64,000 bases of DNA from Triglochin maritima (GCA_963682175.1 OY821772.1:18654743-18718742); one strand, 5' to 3'. Shown: positions 1-10,296, counted from the stretch's first letter. Numbers and translations are program-made. The notes: generated from the letters alone by a model not told the origin.

Positions 1-993
1 CCAAAATTGTCTTGAACTTGATGCATTAGGATATCTAGTACGTGGCTTTAGGATTTATCGAGTCGTTAGGATGCACCCCAGTTTTCCTTTGGGGGTGAGT
101 AATCATAGGGTTTCAGTGCTCAAACATTCAAAGAAGTCCACCCTGAACCTAGTGAGTCAATAATTCGTGTTTGTTAATTTAGGAAGTTTGTTGTAGTCAA
201 GGACCCTCTTAATCTTGTTGTGAGACATTAGTGTAGGGGTTTTGGTTCATGTGTAGATAAGAAATAAGTGAGTAGATGTTCTCTCTTCTTGCACGGCTCC
301 TATCACTCGGGAAAGTAGGTCTGAAGGGACTTTGTGCCTGGTGCTTTCGAGTCATCTGACTTGGGATGCGCCGACTGAACTCCCGTTACACGGGTGGTAG
401 GGATTGCCCTATGTGGAGATTTGGGGAAAGGTGTACGTGATAGTGTAAGTCCTCATGGGCAATGATGCACGAAACCTGACCCTGGGAGAATGTAGCTCCA
501 ACTAATAAAAAGAAAAAAAAAAGGAAAAAAATGTGTGAAAAGAAACAAAAAAAAAAAAAAAAAGTTAATGCAATAAGAACCTTAATGGACCTTACACTTT
601 GTATCACTTGAGGATCTTGAGGTTGTCCATGTCTTTCACTTAATTCCTTATTTAACTTGCACGAATGGTTTATTAGGCTAGGTGTGGACTGATTACCTAT
701 ATAGAGTCGGCCCGTAGGATTACCGCATTCCATGATCGTCAAAATAAGTCCAACGAGTCGTGTAGCTAGATTGATTAATGCATCTTGTTCGGATTTTGTG
801 GGTATATCCGCTGAAAACCCTCAGGAGACACCACTCCTCCTCCTTGGCAACAAGGAGGTTTAACGGCTTGTTGCACATGCTAAGTGCAACCGTGATTCCT
901 ACGAAAGTGAGTTAGGATTTCTTGTTTTTTTCGTATGCTTTTTCCTTTCTTTGTTTTGCTCGAGACTAGCAAAAACTTAGGTGTGGGGGTATT
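1..993 (+). mobile_element. Element 1: 3' non-coding internal region (left-truncated by window)
   Basis: This block is nearly the same as the 3' internal regions at about 7246-8205, 30430-31401 and 46880-47863, and ends in the same purine-rich tract directly before an LTR. It holds no convincing gene; the minus-strand frame at 386-742 is an antisense shadow of an A-rich tract. It is the right-hand internal end of a plus-strand type A or type B retrotransposon whose coding part lies left of the window. Confidence 0.85.
979..993 (+). promoter_or_regulatory. Polypurine tract (plus-strand primer), element 1
   Basis: A G-rich tract, AGGTGTGGGGGTATT, abuts the TG of the LTR. The same tract sits at the same place in front of the LTRs at 8206, 24266, 31402 and 47864 and, inverted, after 20201 and 58159. 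In LTR retrotransposons this is where plus-strand DNA synthesis is primed. Confidence 0.8.
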
Positions 994-1364
994 TGATTGA
1001 CATCATTTCATGCTTATATTTGTACCTTATATCCATTATCTTACACCTAAGCAATGCTATGTGACGAGTTTTATGTTTAGTTTTCAGAAATAAAGAGGTT
1101 TGAAGAGAAGAGCCATGAAAGGACCCAAAAGCAGGAAAAAAGGACCTAATTGTGAGACCTGGGGACCAAGATGCAAGGGGGAAGGACCTGATCGTAAGAC
1201 AGAAGGACCTAAGAGCAAAACAGGAAACTCCACACCATCATGAGGAGTATTTTGTCAATTCGATTCGGGTCGGAGCTCCACTAAACCAGCTAGATGCATC
1301 CAAGACCAAGAAACAAACCAAGGCAAGCCCACCAGAAGTCCCAGCCGGATCTGGGCCTTATAGG

Positions 1365-1399
1365 CCGCCAATTGGCGGTCTGGAACCGCCAATTGGCGG
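1365..1399. promoter_or_regulatory. Paired 14-bp palindromes in U3
   Basis: Two perfect copies of CCGCCAATTGGCGG, 21 bp apart, lie about 120 bp upstream of the LTR TATA box. The pair, with some decay, recurs at the same place in the LTRs at 23011, 24613, 31748, 48231 and (inverted) 57750; single copies occur in the LTRs of element 2. The position suggests a protein-binding or dimer-forming promoter element; no known factor is assigned. Confidence 0.6.
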
Positions 1400-1520
1400 T
1401 CTGGTTAAGCCCAAATCAGCCAAGATTCTTCCTGGACTTGTATTAGCATGTGTTTAGGCTATTTTTGGTATTGGTTTAGTCCCACATCGGGGGATTGTCC
1501 CGGATTAGCTTTTTCCATGC

Positions 1521-1530
1521 TTATAAATAG
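1521..1530 (+). promoter_or_regulatory. LTR core promoter (TATA box)
   Basis: TTATAAATAG is conserved in the plus-strand LTRs (around 2964, 8711, 23171, 24771, 31883, 48391 and 59188), each followed by AACTCTTCACC or close variants. That fits the start of retroelement RNA about 25-30 bp downstream. Confidence 0.7.
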
Positions 1531-2572
1531 AACTCTTCACCTCCCATTGTATCGATGTCCCTCTTGGTGGCCATCTTCCCTACTAAGAGTGAAGCCTTGA
1601 AGCAAAACTCTAGTGGAGGAAGAGCTACTTGTAATTGAGTGAGTTAATAATAGAAGTTTTTCTTTTAATGATGTTGTTTCTCTCTTAGTTTAATTTCCTT
1701 TCATTTGCATGCTTGTTTGTTTGTTTAGTTTTATGCTTCTTTAATATTTCTTGCTTAAGTAGTATAAATTTCATTTCAGTATTATGTTTTCCTTTGCTAA
1801 ATTAGTTAGTGTAATGAGTAGTGAGTAGTTCCATCCCCATTTGGGGGGTGGAGAAATATGTGATATAATAATGAAGTGTATTAAGTGTGTGTTATTTTTA
1901 TCCCTTGAGCTTTATATGATTTCCATAACCATCTAATGGGTCTCCACTCTTATCTTTGATATGCTAATGCTCTTGAATGAAGCTTAGCTTATGCTTTGAT
2001 TAGTGGACCTATTTTATGGGGAATGATAAAGTTAGGATATGGATGAAGTTAATATTGGAAACACAATTTGTAGTGTATGTACTCTTGTTGCCTTTTCCTT
2101 AGCTAATGTCTTGTATGTTTTAATGATGTAGTCATCTTAATTCATGTAGAGGCATAGTAGGGTCTAGTCTTTATACTTGAGTTCATGTAGCTTCATTCCA
2201 ATCATTGTCTTGTATGTTTTAATGATGTAGTCTTATCTTAATTCATGTAGAGGCAAGATTGGATGTAGTTTTATGATTTCATGCACTACATGTTGTGAGG
2301 AGCTTAATTGAACACACACACACACACACACATCTTTATGTTCACATTATTTCTCTACCCCCTTTGGGGTTTAGTTTTATTGCTTATCTTCATTTCCTTT
2401 GCATTTCATTTCAGCTTTGTAGTTTAGATTAGTGTAATACATCTTTCTCCCTTCTTTTTACCTCTCGCCTTCGAATAAACCAAGTGTCGACACACCTCCC
2501 AGTGGACGACCCGTATTTGCCACCGCTTCAACGCGGCCGTGCACTTGCGGTTAAATATAAAACGATCAATCA

Positions 2573-3990
2573 TGAAGCATAAAAGGACCCAAAAGCTGGG
2601 AAAAAGTACTGAATTGTGAGATCTGGGGACTAAGATACAAGGGAGAAGGACCTGAATGTAAGACAGAAGGACCTAAGAGCAAAACAGAATACTCCACACC
2701 ATCATGGGGAGTATTTTACCAATTCGATTCGGGTCGGAGCTCCAACAAGTCAAGTAACCACATCAAAGACCAACAATACCAGAAAGAAAAACCCACAACA
2801 AATTCCAACGCGATCCGAAGTATTTGGACCGCTAATTGGCGGTCCATATTACTTAGGATCCACCCAAATTTCTCCTGGACTTGTATTAATGTTCGTTTAG
2901 GTTATTTTTGGTATTGATTTAGTCCCACATCGGGGGATTGTCCCCGATTAGCTTTTTCTATGCTTATAAATAGAACTCTTCACCTTCCATTGTAATTACC
3001 CCTTGGTTGGTGGCATTCTCTCTACTAAGGAGTGAGCCTTGAAGCAAAAACTCAAGGTGAGAAGAATGCTACCTTCAATGTGAGTCATTTGTTAATAAAA
3101 AAATTCTTCTAGTTTCTTTTAATCTTGTCTTTTAATTTGTGCATGTTTGTTTAGTCTTTCCTTTCCTTTTATGTTTCTTTAATACTTCTTGCCTTCTTAG
3201 TTAACTTTCATTTCAGTATTATGCTTTCTTTTGTTAATATAGTTAGTGTAATGAGTAGTGAGTAGTTCCATCCCCATTTGGGAGGTGGAGAAATATGTGA
3301 TATAATCATGTAGTGTATTAAGTGTGTGTTATCTTTATCCCTTGAGCTTTATATGATTTCCATAACCATCTAATGGGTTTTCACTCTTATCATTGATATG
3401 CTAATGCTCTTGAATGAAGCTTAGCTTATGCTTTGATTAGTGGACCTATTTTATGGGGAATGATAAGGTTAGGATATGGATGAAGTTAATAGTGGAAACA
3501 CAATTTGTAGTGTATGTGCTCTTGTTGCCTTTACCTTAGCTAATGTCTTGTATGTTTTAATGATGTAGTCTTATCTTAATTCATGTGGAGGCATAGTAGG
3601 GTCTAGTCTTTATACTTGAGTTCATTTATCTTCATTCCAATTATTGTCTTGTATGTTTTACTGATGTAGTCTTATCTTAATTCATGTGGAGCAAAGTTTG
3701 ATGTAGTTTTATGATTTCATGCACTACATGTTGTGAAGAGCTTAATTGAACACACACACACATCTTCATATTCAAATTATTTCTCTACCTCTATGGGGCT
3801 TAGTTTTATTGCTTTTATTCATTTCCTTTTTGCACCCTAGTGTAGTTTAGTGTAACTAACCTTTCTCTCCTTCTTTTTACCTCTCGCCTTCGAACAAACC
3901 AATCGTCGACACACCTCCCAGTGGACGACCCGAATTTGCCACTGCTTCAACACGGCCGTGCACTTGTGGTTAATATAAAACGATCAATCA
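2573..3990 (+). repeat. 5' LTR of element 2, 5'-truncated
   Basis: It matches the 3' LTR at 8206-9751 from about its 115th base onward and ends CGATCAATCA directly before the primer site. It contains one diverged palindrome (2826-2845) and a TATA box at 2964-2972. The sharp start next to the complete LTR end at 2572 suggests element 1 inserted here; the first bases, TGAAG (2573-2577), would be the right-hand target-site duplication. Confidence 0.8.
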
Positions 3991-3996
3991 AGTTTT

Positions 3997-4014
3997 TGGC
4001 GTCGTTGCCGGCGA
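3997..4014 (+). promoter_or_regulatory. Primer-binding site (tRNA-Asp type), element 2
   Basis: TGGCGTCGTTGCCGGCGA lies 6 bp after the LTR end. It differs at two positions from the complement of the plant tRNA-Asp 3' end as I know it (TGGCGCCGTTGCCGGGGA). A tRNA-Asp primer is known for Athila/Tat-group Ty3/gypsy elements. Confidence 0.8.
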
Positions 4015-5107
4015 GGTGCTCTGTCCAGACGTTGGTTGGACGATTCGAGGGGTTTTTAATTTTTTGTTTTCAGTTTTTCTTAGTTTCAGGGATCCTAGAG
4101 CTCATGGGGAGGCTACTGGAGGAGTTGGAGCACCTAAGCTTCAAAAAGGACCGCCAATCAGCGGTCTCAAACCGCCAATTGGCGCCTGGTGAGGGTTTCT
4201 GACTCTCAGTTTTCTTCTGGTAGTTGATTAGTTCATTATTGTTATCTGGGAGCCCTATTTTGCATGCTATGACCTCTAGTTTGCTCCCAGATCATTAAAC
4301 CAATCCCCTTTAATCAACTTGGACCATAAAACTCAAAGCAAAATATTAGACTTCTTGCCATCTAGGTCATTCATCATGTGTAGACCTTGCATGCATTTGT
4401 CTTTTCTTTGCTTTACATTTTGTTGTTGATTGTTGGCGTGAGGTACGTGCACCCAAATCTCTCATTCATGCATGTTTCGATCATGCATTAGTTAGTAAGG
4501 TGCATCGGGACAAGAGTGAGCGAGCGTTTGATTGCTAGACTTAGGATCAAAACACTATTAAGGAGGGGTTGTCCCCTAAAAGATAAGGTGGGGGATTTCA
4601 TCACCCTTTCCTTGGACCCAAAAATCACTCTTAATAAAGCCTTAACTAAAAGCAAGTAGACATTGGCCATAGGATTTTGGACGCACTAGGAGAGTGATCT
4701 AGTTGAGACCGTCATGGCCTGATCGGCGTTGCCTACCTTGTCGATAGTAGGAGGTACTGGATCTCCGGATCCGGTATTACTTGCTGGGCATTGTGGTCTT
4801 CGTTGTAGGGAGGTGAGGCGTGTCGAGACTAGTGACCTCTAAGTTAGGCGTCGTCTAGCCTAAGGACCCATTGCCTTACATTGTCTGAGTCGTGCTTGCT
4901 AGATTAGGCTTCTACCCTCTCCTGTTACCCACGCTAGCTTTAGGGATTCTTCCTTTCTCCTCTGAGTCATCTTCTTCTCACCTTCTTCTACGTTATAGTC
5001 TCCTCCCCTTTACACTCTCTGGTAGCGTTTTAGGGTCGAGTCGAGCACTTTTTGCGAGTTTAGCCTCGTGGTGGTGAGAGTGGTCGACTCTAGAGGTCTC
5101 TGTAGTG
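4015..5107 (+). other. 5' leader of element 2
   Basis: Untranslated leader between primer site and gag. It contains a palindrome pair at 4149-4186, a stretch conserved with other leaders (GATAAGGTGGGGGATTTCATC region, 4580-4600) and pyrimidine-rich DNA just before gag. A 61-codon frame at 4892-5077 and its counterpart in element 5 are similar but not clearly coding. No gene is supported here. Confidence 0.65.
4149..4190. promoter_or_regulatory. Leader palindrome pair with splice-donor-like sequence
   Basis: Two palindromic units related to CCGCCAATTGGCGG lie about 150 bp after the primer site; the second runs into CCTGGTGAGGG. In elements 3, 4 and 8 the corresponding sequence is TCTGGTGAGT or TCTGGTAAGC, which resembles a plant 5' splice site. 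Function is inferred only. Confidence 0.45.
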
Positions 5108-6124
5108 ATGGATGGTTACATGGGTGACCATCCATATCATTGTTGGGACCAGGACGATTCTCCCTAGTACTCCCAACCCATGCATCCTGGGGTGGCTCAG
5201 ACTAACACCCCGTATGGTTGGGACAATCTTCATTATGTGACTGAGCAATCTTCATATTGGGGTAGTATGAGAGAGGCACCGACTGCAAGACCAACATCTA
5301 GTTACGTCGGATCATATGTTGGTCATCAATCTGAGACATTACAAGAACCTTTGGCCTCTGTCATGCATGTGGTAGATGACATGGGTGCACCGGTGGCTCC
5401 ATTAGCCGTACCATGTGACTGTTGTGGGTTGAGTGGTCATGTTATACGGGAATGTCCTTATATTGCCCCTGAGCCTGAGTATGAGCACACATTTTCCCAA
5501 AATGCTCATTATGACCATTACGCATCCGCGTACAACCCGAGAGGGATGGATTCGTGGGGAGACAATTTGTATTCAAATTCTTATACATCATTTCCACCCC
5601 AGTATCCTCCTCCCGAATACCCAGAATTCTACCAACACCCCACTTCAAATCATTGGACTCATTCTCAGCCCATCAACACCCAACCCCAAAATTTCCCAAG
5701 CTCTGACATGGACCTCACAGTTGACCGCATACCTGATTCCTTGAAACAAACTTTCCTTACGTTCATGGAAACCACTCAACAGTCCATACAAAATATGGCA
5801 CTGCAAGTGAGTCAAATGTCGCCGCAATTACGTGAACGTGAGGAAAGTAACTTTTCTTGTCAACATGAGGATTCATCTTTTGATATCGAACCGCCACCAC
5901 CACATCCACAAATTCAAAGCACAATCTTTCAAAGTCAAACTCCTAGTCAGTCTAAGGGACTTGGGGCTTCAATTCACGATCACTTGGTGGACGATTCATC
6001 CCAATTGAGAATAACATGGACCAGCTTCATTACGAGTCGACACATGATTGTGCCTTATCTTCTTGTCCCGTGGCCCTTGAGCCACATGTCCTTATTGTTG
6101 TACCTCCTAAGGACTCTCCTCTAG
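5108..6124 (+). pseudogene. gag: Type B gag remnant with zinc knuckle
   Basis: The frame opens at ATG 5108 (MDGYMGDHP) but has a TAG at 5165-5167; the open part runs 5180-6124. A CCHC zinc knuckle, CDCCGLSGHVIREC (Cys-x2-Cys-x4-His-x4-Cys), lies near 5419-5460, followed by Pro/Tyr/Asn/Gln-rich sequence. Zinc knuckles bind the element RNA during particle assembly. No capsid (Retrotrans_gag) domain precedes it, unlike type A gag at 26838. Compared with element 5, one base is missing near 6000, so the last ~40 codons are out of frame and the product no longer joins the downstream ORF. The 1-kb minus-strand frames here are shadows. Confidence 0.75.
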
Positions 6125-6597
6125 TGGAGCAAGAGCTCCCTAGTCCCCTCAATTTCAAACAACCTTATCAGAGTTTGCCTCTCACTATTGTTCCTGACCA
6201 TTTTGGAAATGATGGAACATCAAACAACTACATTGCTCATGAGGGTATTAGGAGTTCCTTGGAGGATACCTTGGGTATGAGACCCACTTTTTGTTTGCCT
6301 GGTGTGTCGGACATGCCTAACGAGGTTCTTGACCTCGTTCCGACGCACCAGCCTGTTGGTTGGAGAGTTTGGATTGACGATCATAACTTCAGCAGCACAA
6401 CGGGAGAAACTATTCTTCCGTTGTCCCTCATTTCCCAAACTCTTGAGAGGTTCAAGCTCTTTCAGTTTGATCCTTTGCCGACGCCTTTGCGTCCAATTCA
6501 TGAACCTCTCATTTCATCTGGTGCTCTTTGTGAAGGGGGCCCACACATGCGTATTCTGGCCCCGCGTGGTGTGATGTTCCCTTTCCAAGTGCATTGA
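6004..6597 (+). CDS. C-terminal gag-pol remnant ORF with GWRV motif (type B)
   Basis: This frame (first ATG 6016) continues the gag frame after a one-base loss. It starts with a Pro-Val-Ala-Leu-Glu-Pro segment that matches the protease-RT linker of element 6 (near 54094), then ends in a region with PTHQPVGWRVWIDD near 6340-6380. In element 6 the RT has TGWRVCIDYRKLN, so I read this as a relic of RT fingers left after the rest of pol was lost. A matching ORF occurs in element 5 (21945-22380, minus) and, more distantly, in the type A elements. Function, if any, is unknown. Confidence 0.6.
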   Translation: MENNMDQLHYESTHDCALSSCPVALEPHVLIVVPPKDSPLVEQELPSPLNFKQPYQSLPLTIVPDHFGNDGTSNNYIAHEGIRSSLEDTLGMRPTFCLPGVSDMPNEVLDLVPTHQPVGWRVWIDDHNFSSTTGETILPLSLISQTLERFKLFQFDPLPTPLRPIHEPLISSGALCEGGPHMRILAPRGVMFPFQVH

Positions 6598-8205
6598 CCC
6601 ACTCTTGAGGTTCCCATTTGATGTCTTTTGACAAATGAAGATGGGAACTTATGTTTGTACATAGTTATATAAAAAAAAGAAAAAAAAGAAAAAAAGAAAA
6701 AAAGAAAAAAAAGTACAATAAATGACTCCTTCAGTGAGCATCGATTGTTGTGAGCCCCAACCTTTGTGTATTTGAGCTCCATTTCTTTCACGTATTTGTA
6801 TCCTTTCTTTAGCATCTCACAGGTTTTGAGGGAATTCGGGTTTGTGTCCATCAATATGACCTTGAACTTCCCTTTGTACTTCATGTTGGTGAGATCTCTC
6901 CTTTTTCATGCATAAATTCATGTAGTATCTTGCTCACATTCATTGAGGACAATGCATGAAGTAGGTGTGGGGGGTGTTTTACGTGTGTACATAGTCGAGT
7001 CTTTTCTTTTGATCTTGTTTACTTTTGTTTGCATTTTTAGGGTCATGTTAGTGTGCTGCATTTAATATAGATATATCTGCTCGCCATGATCCTTGGGTGA
7101 CTAGTCTTCTTTTGCTTGCCTAGTGCTTTAAAATTTCCACATTTCTTTCAAAATCTTCATGTGTTTGCGAAAGAAAATGTTTTGTGGGTTTTGCGTGTGT
7201 CTAGCATGTGCAAAACCGTTGAGAAGCAAAGTAAAAAGAAAGCTCCCAAAATTGTCTTGAACTTGATGCATCAGGATATCTAGTACAGTGACTTTAGGAT
7301 TTATCGAGTCGTTAGGATGCACCCCAATTTTCCCTTGGGGGTGAGTAATCATAGGGTTTCAGTGCTCAAACATTTAATGAAGTCCACCCTGAACCTAGTG
7401 AGTCAATAATTCGTGTCTGTTAACTTAAGGAAGTTTGTTGTAGTCAAGGACCCTCTAAATCCTATTGTGAGACATTAGTGTAGGGGTTTTGGTTCATGTG
7501 TAGATAAGAAATAAGTGAGTAGGTGTTCTCTCTTCTCGCACGGCTCCTATCACTCGGGAAAGTAGGTCTGAGGGGACTTTGTGCCTGGTGCTTTCGAGTC
7601 ATCTGACTTGGGATGCGCCGACCGAACTCCCATTACACGGGTGGTAGGGATTGCCCTATGTGGAGATTTAGGGAAAGGTGTACGTGATAGTGTATGTCCT
7701 CATGGGCAATGATGCATGAAACCTGACCCTGGAAGAATGAAGCTCCAACTAATAAAAAGAAAAAGAAAAAAAAATGGTAATGCAAATAAGAACCTTAATG
7801 GACTTTACACTTTGTAGCACTTGAGGATGTTGAGGTTGTCCATGTCTTTCACTTAATTTCTTATTTAACTTGCACGAATGGTTCATTAGGTTAGGTGTGT
7901 GGACTGATTACCTATATAGAGTCGGCCCGTAGGATTACCGCGTCCAATGATCGACAAAATATTTCCAACGAGTCGAGTGTCTAGATTGAATAATGCATCT
8001 TGTTCAGATTTTGTTGGTATATCCGCTGAAAACCCTCAGGAGACAACACTCCTCCTCGTTGGCAACAAAGAGGTTTAATGGCTTATTGCACTTGCTAAGT
8101 GCAACCGTGATTCCTACGAAAGTGAGTTAGGATTTCTTGTTTTTCGTATGATTTTTCCTTTCTTTGTTTTGCTCGGGACTAGCAAAAGTTAGGTGTGGGG
8201 GTATT
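6598..8205 (+). other. 3' non-coding region of element 2
   Basis: About 1.6 kb without a gene: a short A-rich tract (6671-6712), a first polypurine-like tract (6961-6975), then a block strongly conserved among all elements here (7210-8190) and the functional polypurine tract (8191-8205). The conserved block includes CACGGCTCCTATCACTCGGG near 7539 and GGGATGCGCCGACCGAACTC near 7611. Its conservation in both families argues for a role in RNA packaging, RNA 3'-end formation or reverse transcription. Confidence 0.7.
6961..6975 (+). promoter_or_regulatory. Upstream polypurine-like tract, element 2
   Basis: GTAGGTGTGGGGGGT resembles the LTR-adjacent polypurine tract but lies 1.23 kb upstream of it. 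Equivalent tracts sit at 30147, 46607, 56875 and (inverted) 21473-21490 at almost the same spacing, so it is a family feature. It may be a second plus-strand primer or the relic of an ancestral polypurine tract. Confidence 0.5.
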
Positions 8206-9751
8206 TGATTGGCATCATTTTATGTTTATATTTGTATCTTATATCCATTATTTTTCACCTAAACAATGTTAGTTACGAGTTTCATGTTTAGTTTTTAGGA
8301 ATAAATATGTTTGAAGAGATGAAGCCTAAAAGGACCCAAAAGCTGGGAAAAAGGATTGAATTGTGAGATCTGGGGACTAAGATGCAAGGGAGAAGGACCT
8401 GAATATAAGACAGAAGGACCTAAGAGCCAAACAAAATACTCTACACCATCATGGGGAGTATTTTACCAATTCGATTCGGGTCAGAGCTCCAACAAGTCAA
8501 GTAACCGCATCAAAGACCAACAATACCAGAAAGAGAAGCCCACAACAAATTCCAACGCGATCTGAAGTGTTTGGACCGCTAATTGGCGGTCCATATTACT
8601 CCGGATCCGCCCAAATTTCTCCTGGACTTGTATTAATGTTCGTTTAGGCTATTTTCGGTATTGGTTTAGTCCCACATCGGGGATTGTCCCCGATTAGCTT
8701 TTTCTATACTTATAAATAGAACTCTTCACCTTCCATTGTAATTACCCATTGCTTGGTGGCATTCTCTCTACTAACGAGTGAGCCTTGAAGCAAAAACTCA
8801 AGGTGGAGAAGAATGCTACCTTCAATGTGAGTCATTTGTTAATAAAATAATTCTTCTAGTTTCTTTTAATCTTGTCTTTTAATTTGTGCATGTTTGTTTA
8901 GTCTTTCCTTTCCTTTTAAGCTTCTTTAATACTTCTTGCTTTCTTAGTTAACTTTCATTTCAGTATTATGCTTTCTTTTGTTAATATAGTTTGTGTAATG
9001 AGTAGTGAGTAGTTTCATCCCCATTTGGGGGGGGGGGGGGGTGGAGAAATATGTGATATAATCATGTAGTGTATTAAGTGTATGTTATCTTTATCCCTTG
9101 AGCTTTATATGATTTCCATAACCATCTAATGAGTTTTCACTCTTATCTTTGATATGCTAATGCTCTTGAATGAAGCTTAGCTTATGCTTTGATTAGTAAA
9201 CCTATTTTATGGGGAATGATAATGTTAGGATATGGATGAAGTTAATATTGGAAACACAATTTGTAGTGTATGTGCTTTTGTTGCCTTTACCTTAGCTAAT
9301 GTCTTGTATGTTTTAATGATGTAGTTTTATCTTAATTCATGTGGAGGCATAGTAGGGTCTAGTCTTTATACTTGAGTTCATTTAGCTTCATTCCAATTAT
9401 TGTCTTGTATGTTTTAATGATATAGTCTTATCTTAATTCATGTGGAGGCAAAGTTGGATGTAGTTTTATGATTTCATGCACTACATGTTGTGAGGAGCTT
9501 AATTGAACACACACACACACATCTTCATATTCACATTATTTCTCTACCCCCTATGGGGCTTAGTTTTATTGCTTCTCTTCCATTTCCATTTGCACCTTAG
9601 TGTAGTGTAGTGTAATCAACCTTTCTCTCCTTCTTTTTACCTCTCGCCTTCGAACAAACCGATCGTCGACACACCTCCCAGTGGACGACCCGTATTTGCC
9701 ACCGCTTCAACGCGGTCGTACACTTGCGGTTTAATATAAAACGATCAATCA
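8206..9751 (+). repeat. 3' LTR of element 2
   Basis: It starts TGATTGGC after the polypurine tract and ends CGATCAATCA. It carries a palindrome at 8572-8592, a TATA box at 8711-8719, and an uninterrupted run of 15 G at 9027-9041 where sister LTRs have 3-6 G. Confidence 0.85.
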
Positions 9752-9756
9752 AGTTT

Positions 9757-9942
9757 ACAGCCGGGTCCTTTTCTCTTGCATTTCAGTCCATAAGTCTTAC
9801 AATTCAGTCATTTTTCTCGCTCTTATATTCTTCTTAGTTGTTTTATTACTGAAACTTAAACATTAAAATTGTGACGTACCATTCCTTAGGTTAAAAATAA
9901 AGGATATTAGACACAAATATATGCATGATATGATGTCAATTA
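9757..9942 (-). repeat. Inverted LTR tip (first ~190 bp of an LTR)
   Basis: Read on the minus strand, the sequence starts TAATTGACATCATATCATGC and follows the first ~190 bp of the type A/B LTRs (compare inverted 57965-58159). It stops at element 2. The simplest reading is that element 2 landed in a minus-strand LTR, whose rest lies left of the window. No polypurine tract flanks 9942, so that side is the outer end of the older element. Confidence 0.7.
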
Positions 9943-10296
9943 GTACGCTAGGTGGCACTTGCGTGGGAAGGAGGGTGCTCGAGCAGTTACAGACCGGAGG
10001 TGTTTGCGAGTGAACTTTGGCGAGCGTCGAGAGTCGTAAAGAGAAGTATGCCAAGTTCATTACACTAGAGGTTTCTCACACATGTTTGTGTGAGGTTTTG
10101 TCTCGTCGCCGGAGGTCAGAGACCTCGCCGGCAACGAGGGCAACAAGATGTACTTGGCAAGGCCAGGTAGTTGTCGGCTAACGATCGATTGGTTCTTGTT
10201 TGTGGTCGACCTGCCTTAGTGTTATTCTCCTGGTTCACCCAGCACTGGTGGAACGATGTCTTGCGGCGGTCGACCGGTTGTGCAAAATTTTGGGTT
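9943..10296. other. Anonymous DNA with short inverted repeats
   Basis: No gene recognised. There are two short hairpin-forming stretches, around 10073-10095 (CTCACACATGTTTGTGTGAG) and 10108-10133 (arms CCGGAGGTC and GACCTCGCCGG). GTCGAC motifs begin near 10205. Probably part of an old repeat. Confidence 0.4.

Larger units (their letters stand above)
994..2572 (+). repeat. 3' LTR of element 1
   Basis: It starts TGATTGAC and ends GATCAATCA, giving a 7-bp terminal inverted repeat (TGATTGA/TCAATCA). It contains two CCGCCAATTGGCGG palindromes (1365-1378 and 1386-1399), a TATA box in TTATAAATAG at 1521-1530, the conserved segment AACTCTTCACC just downstream, and a (CA)n microsatellite near 2311-2330. 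It is followed without spacer by another LTR lacking its first ~115 bp. Confidence 0.85.
2573..9751 (+). mobile_element. Element 2: non-autonomous type B Ty3/gypsy-like retrotransposon
   Basis: Order: 5' LTR (first ~115 bp absent), tRNA-Asp-type primer site, leader, zinc-knuckle gag remnant, short C-terminal ORF, long 3' non-coding region, polypurine tract, 3' LTR. Capsid, protease, reverse transcriptase and integrase are all absent, so it could only move using proteins supplied in trans. Element 5 (minus strand, 18696-35930) has the same gene layout, so this deletion structure is a replicating family rather than one damaged copy. Confidence 0.8.

Noticed and set aside
386..742. 118-codon minus-strand ORF
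   Set aside because: It is antisense to the conserved 3' non-coding block and its middle is a poly-A tract read as poly-Phe; not conserved as a frame in other copies.
2311..2330. (CA)n run as a feature of its own
   Set aside because: It is a short microsatellite inside the LTR, variable between sister LTRs; nothing more supports a role.
3997..4014. tRNA-Asp-like sequence as a tRNA gene
   Set aside because: Only the last ~18 bases match, in complement, beside an LTR; it is a primer-binding site.
4892..5077. 61-codon ORF before gag of element 2
   Set aside because: It is similar in element 5 but lies in the pyrimidine-rich leader, ends before gag, and has no recognisable domain; treated as leader.
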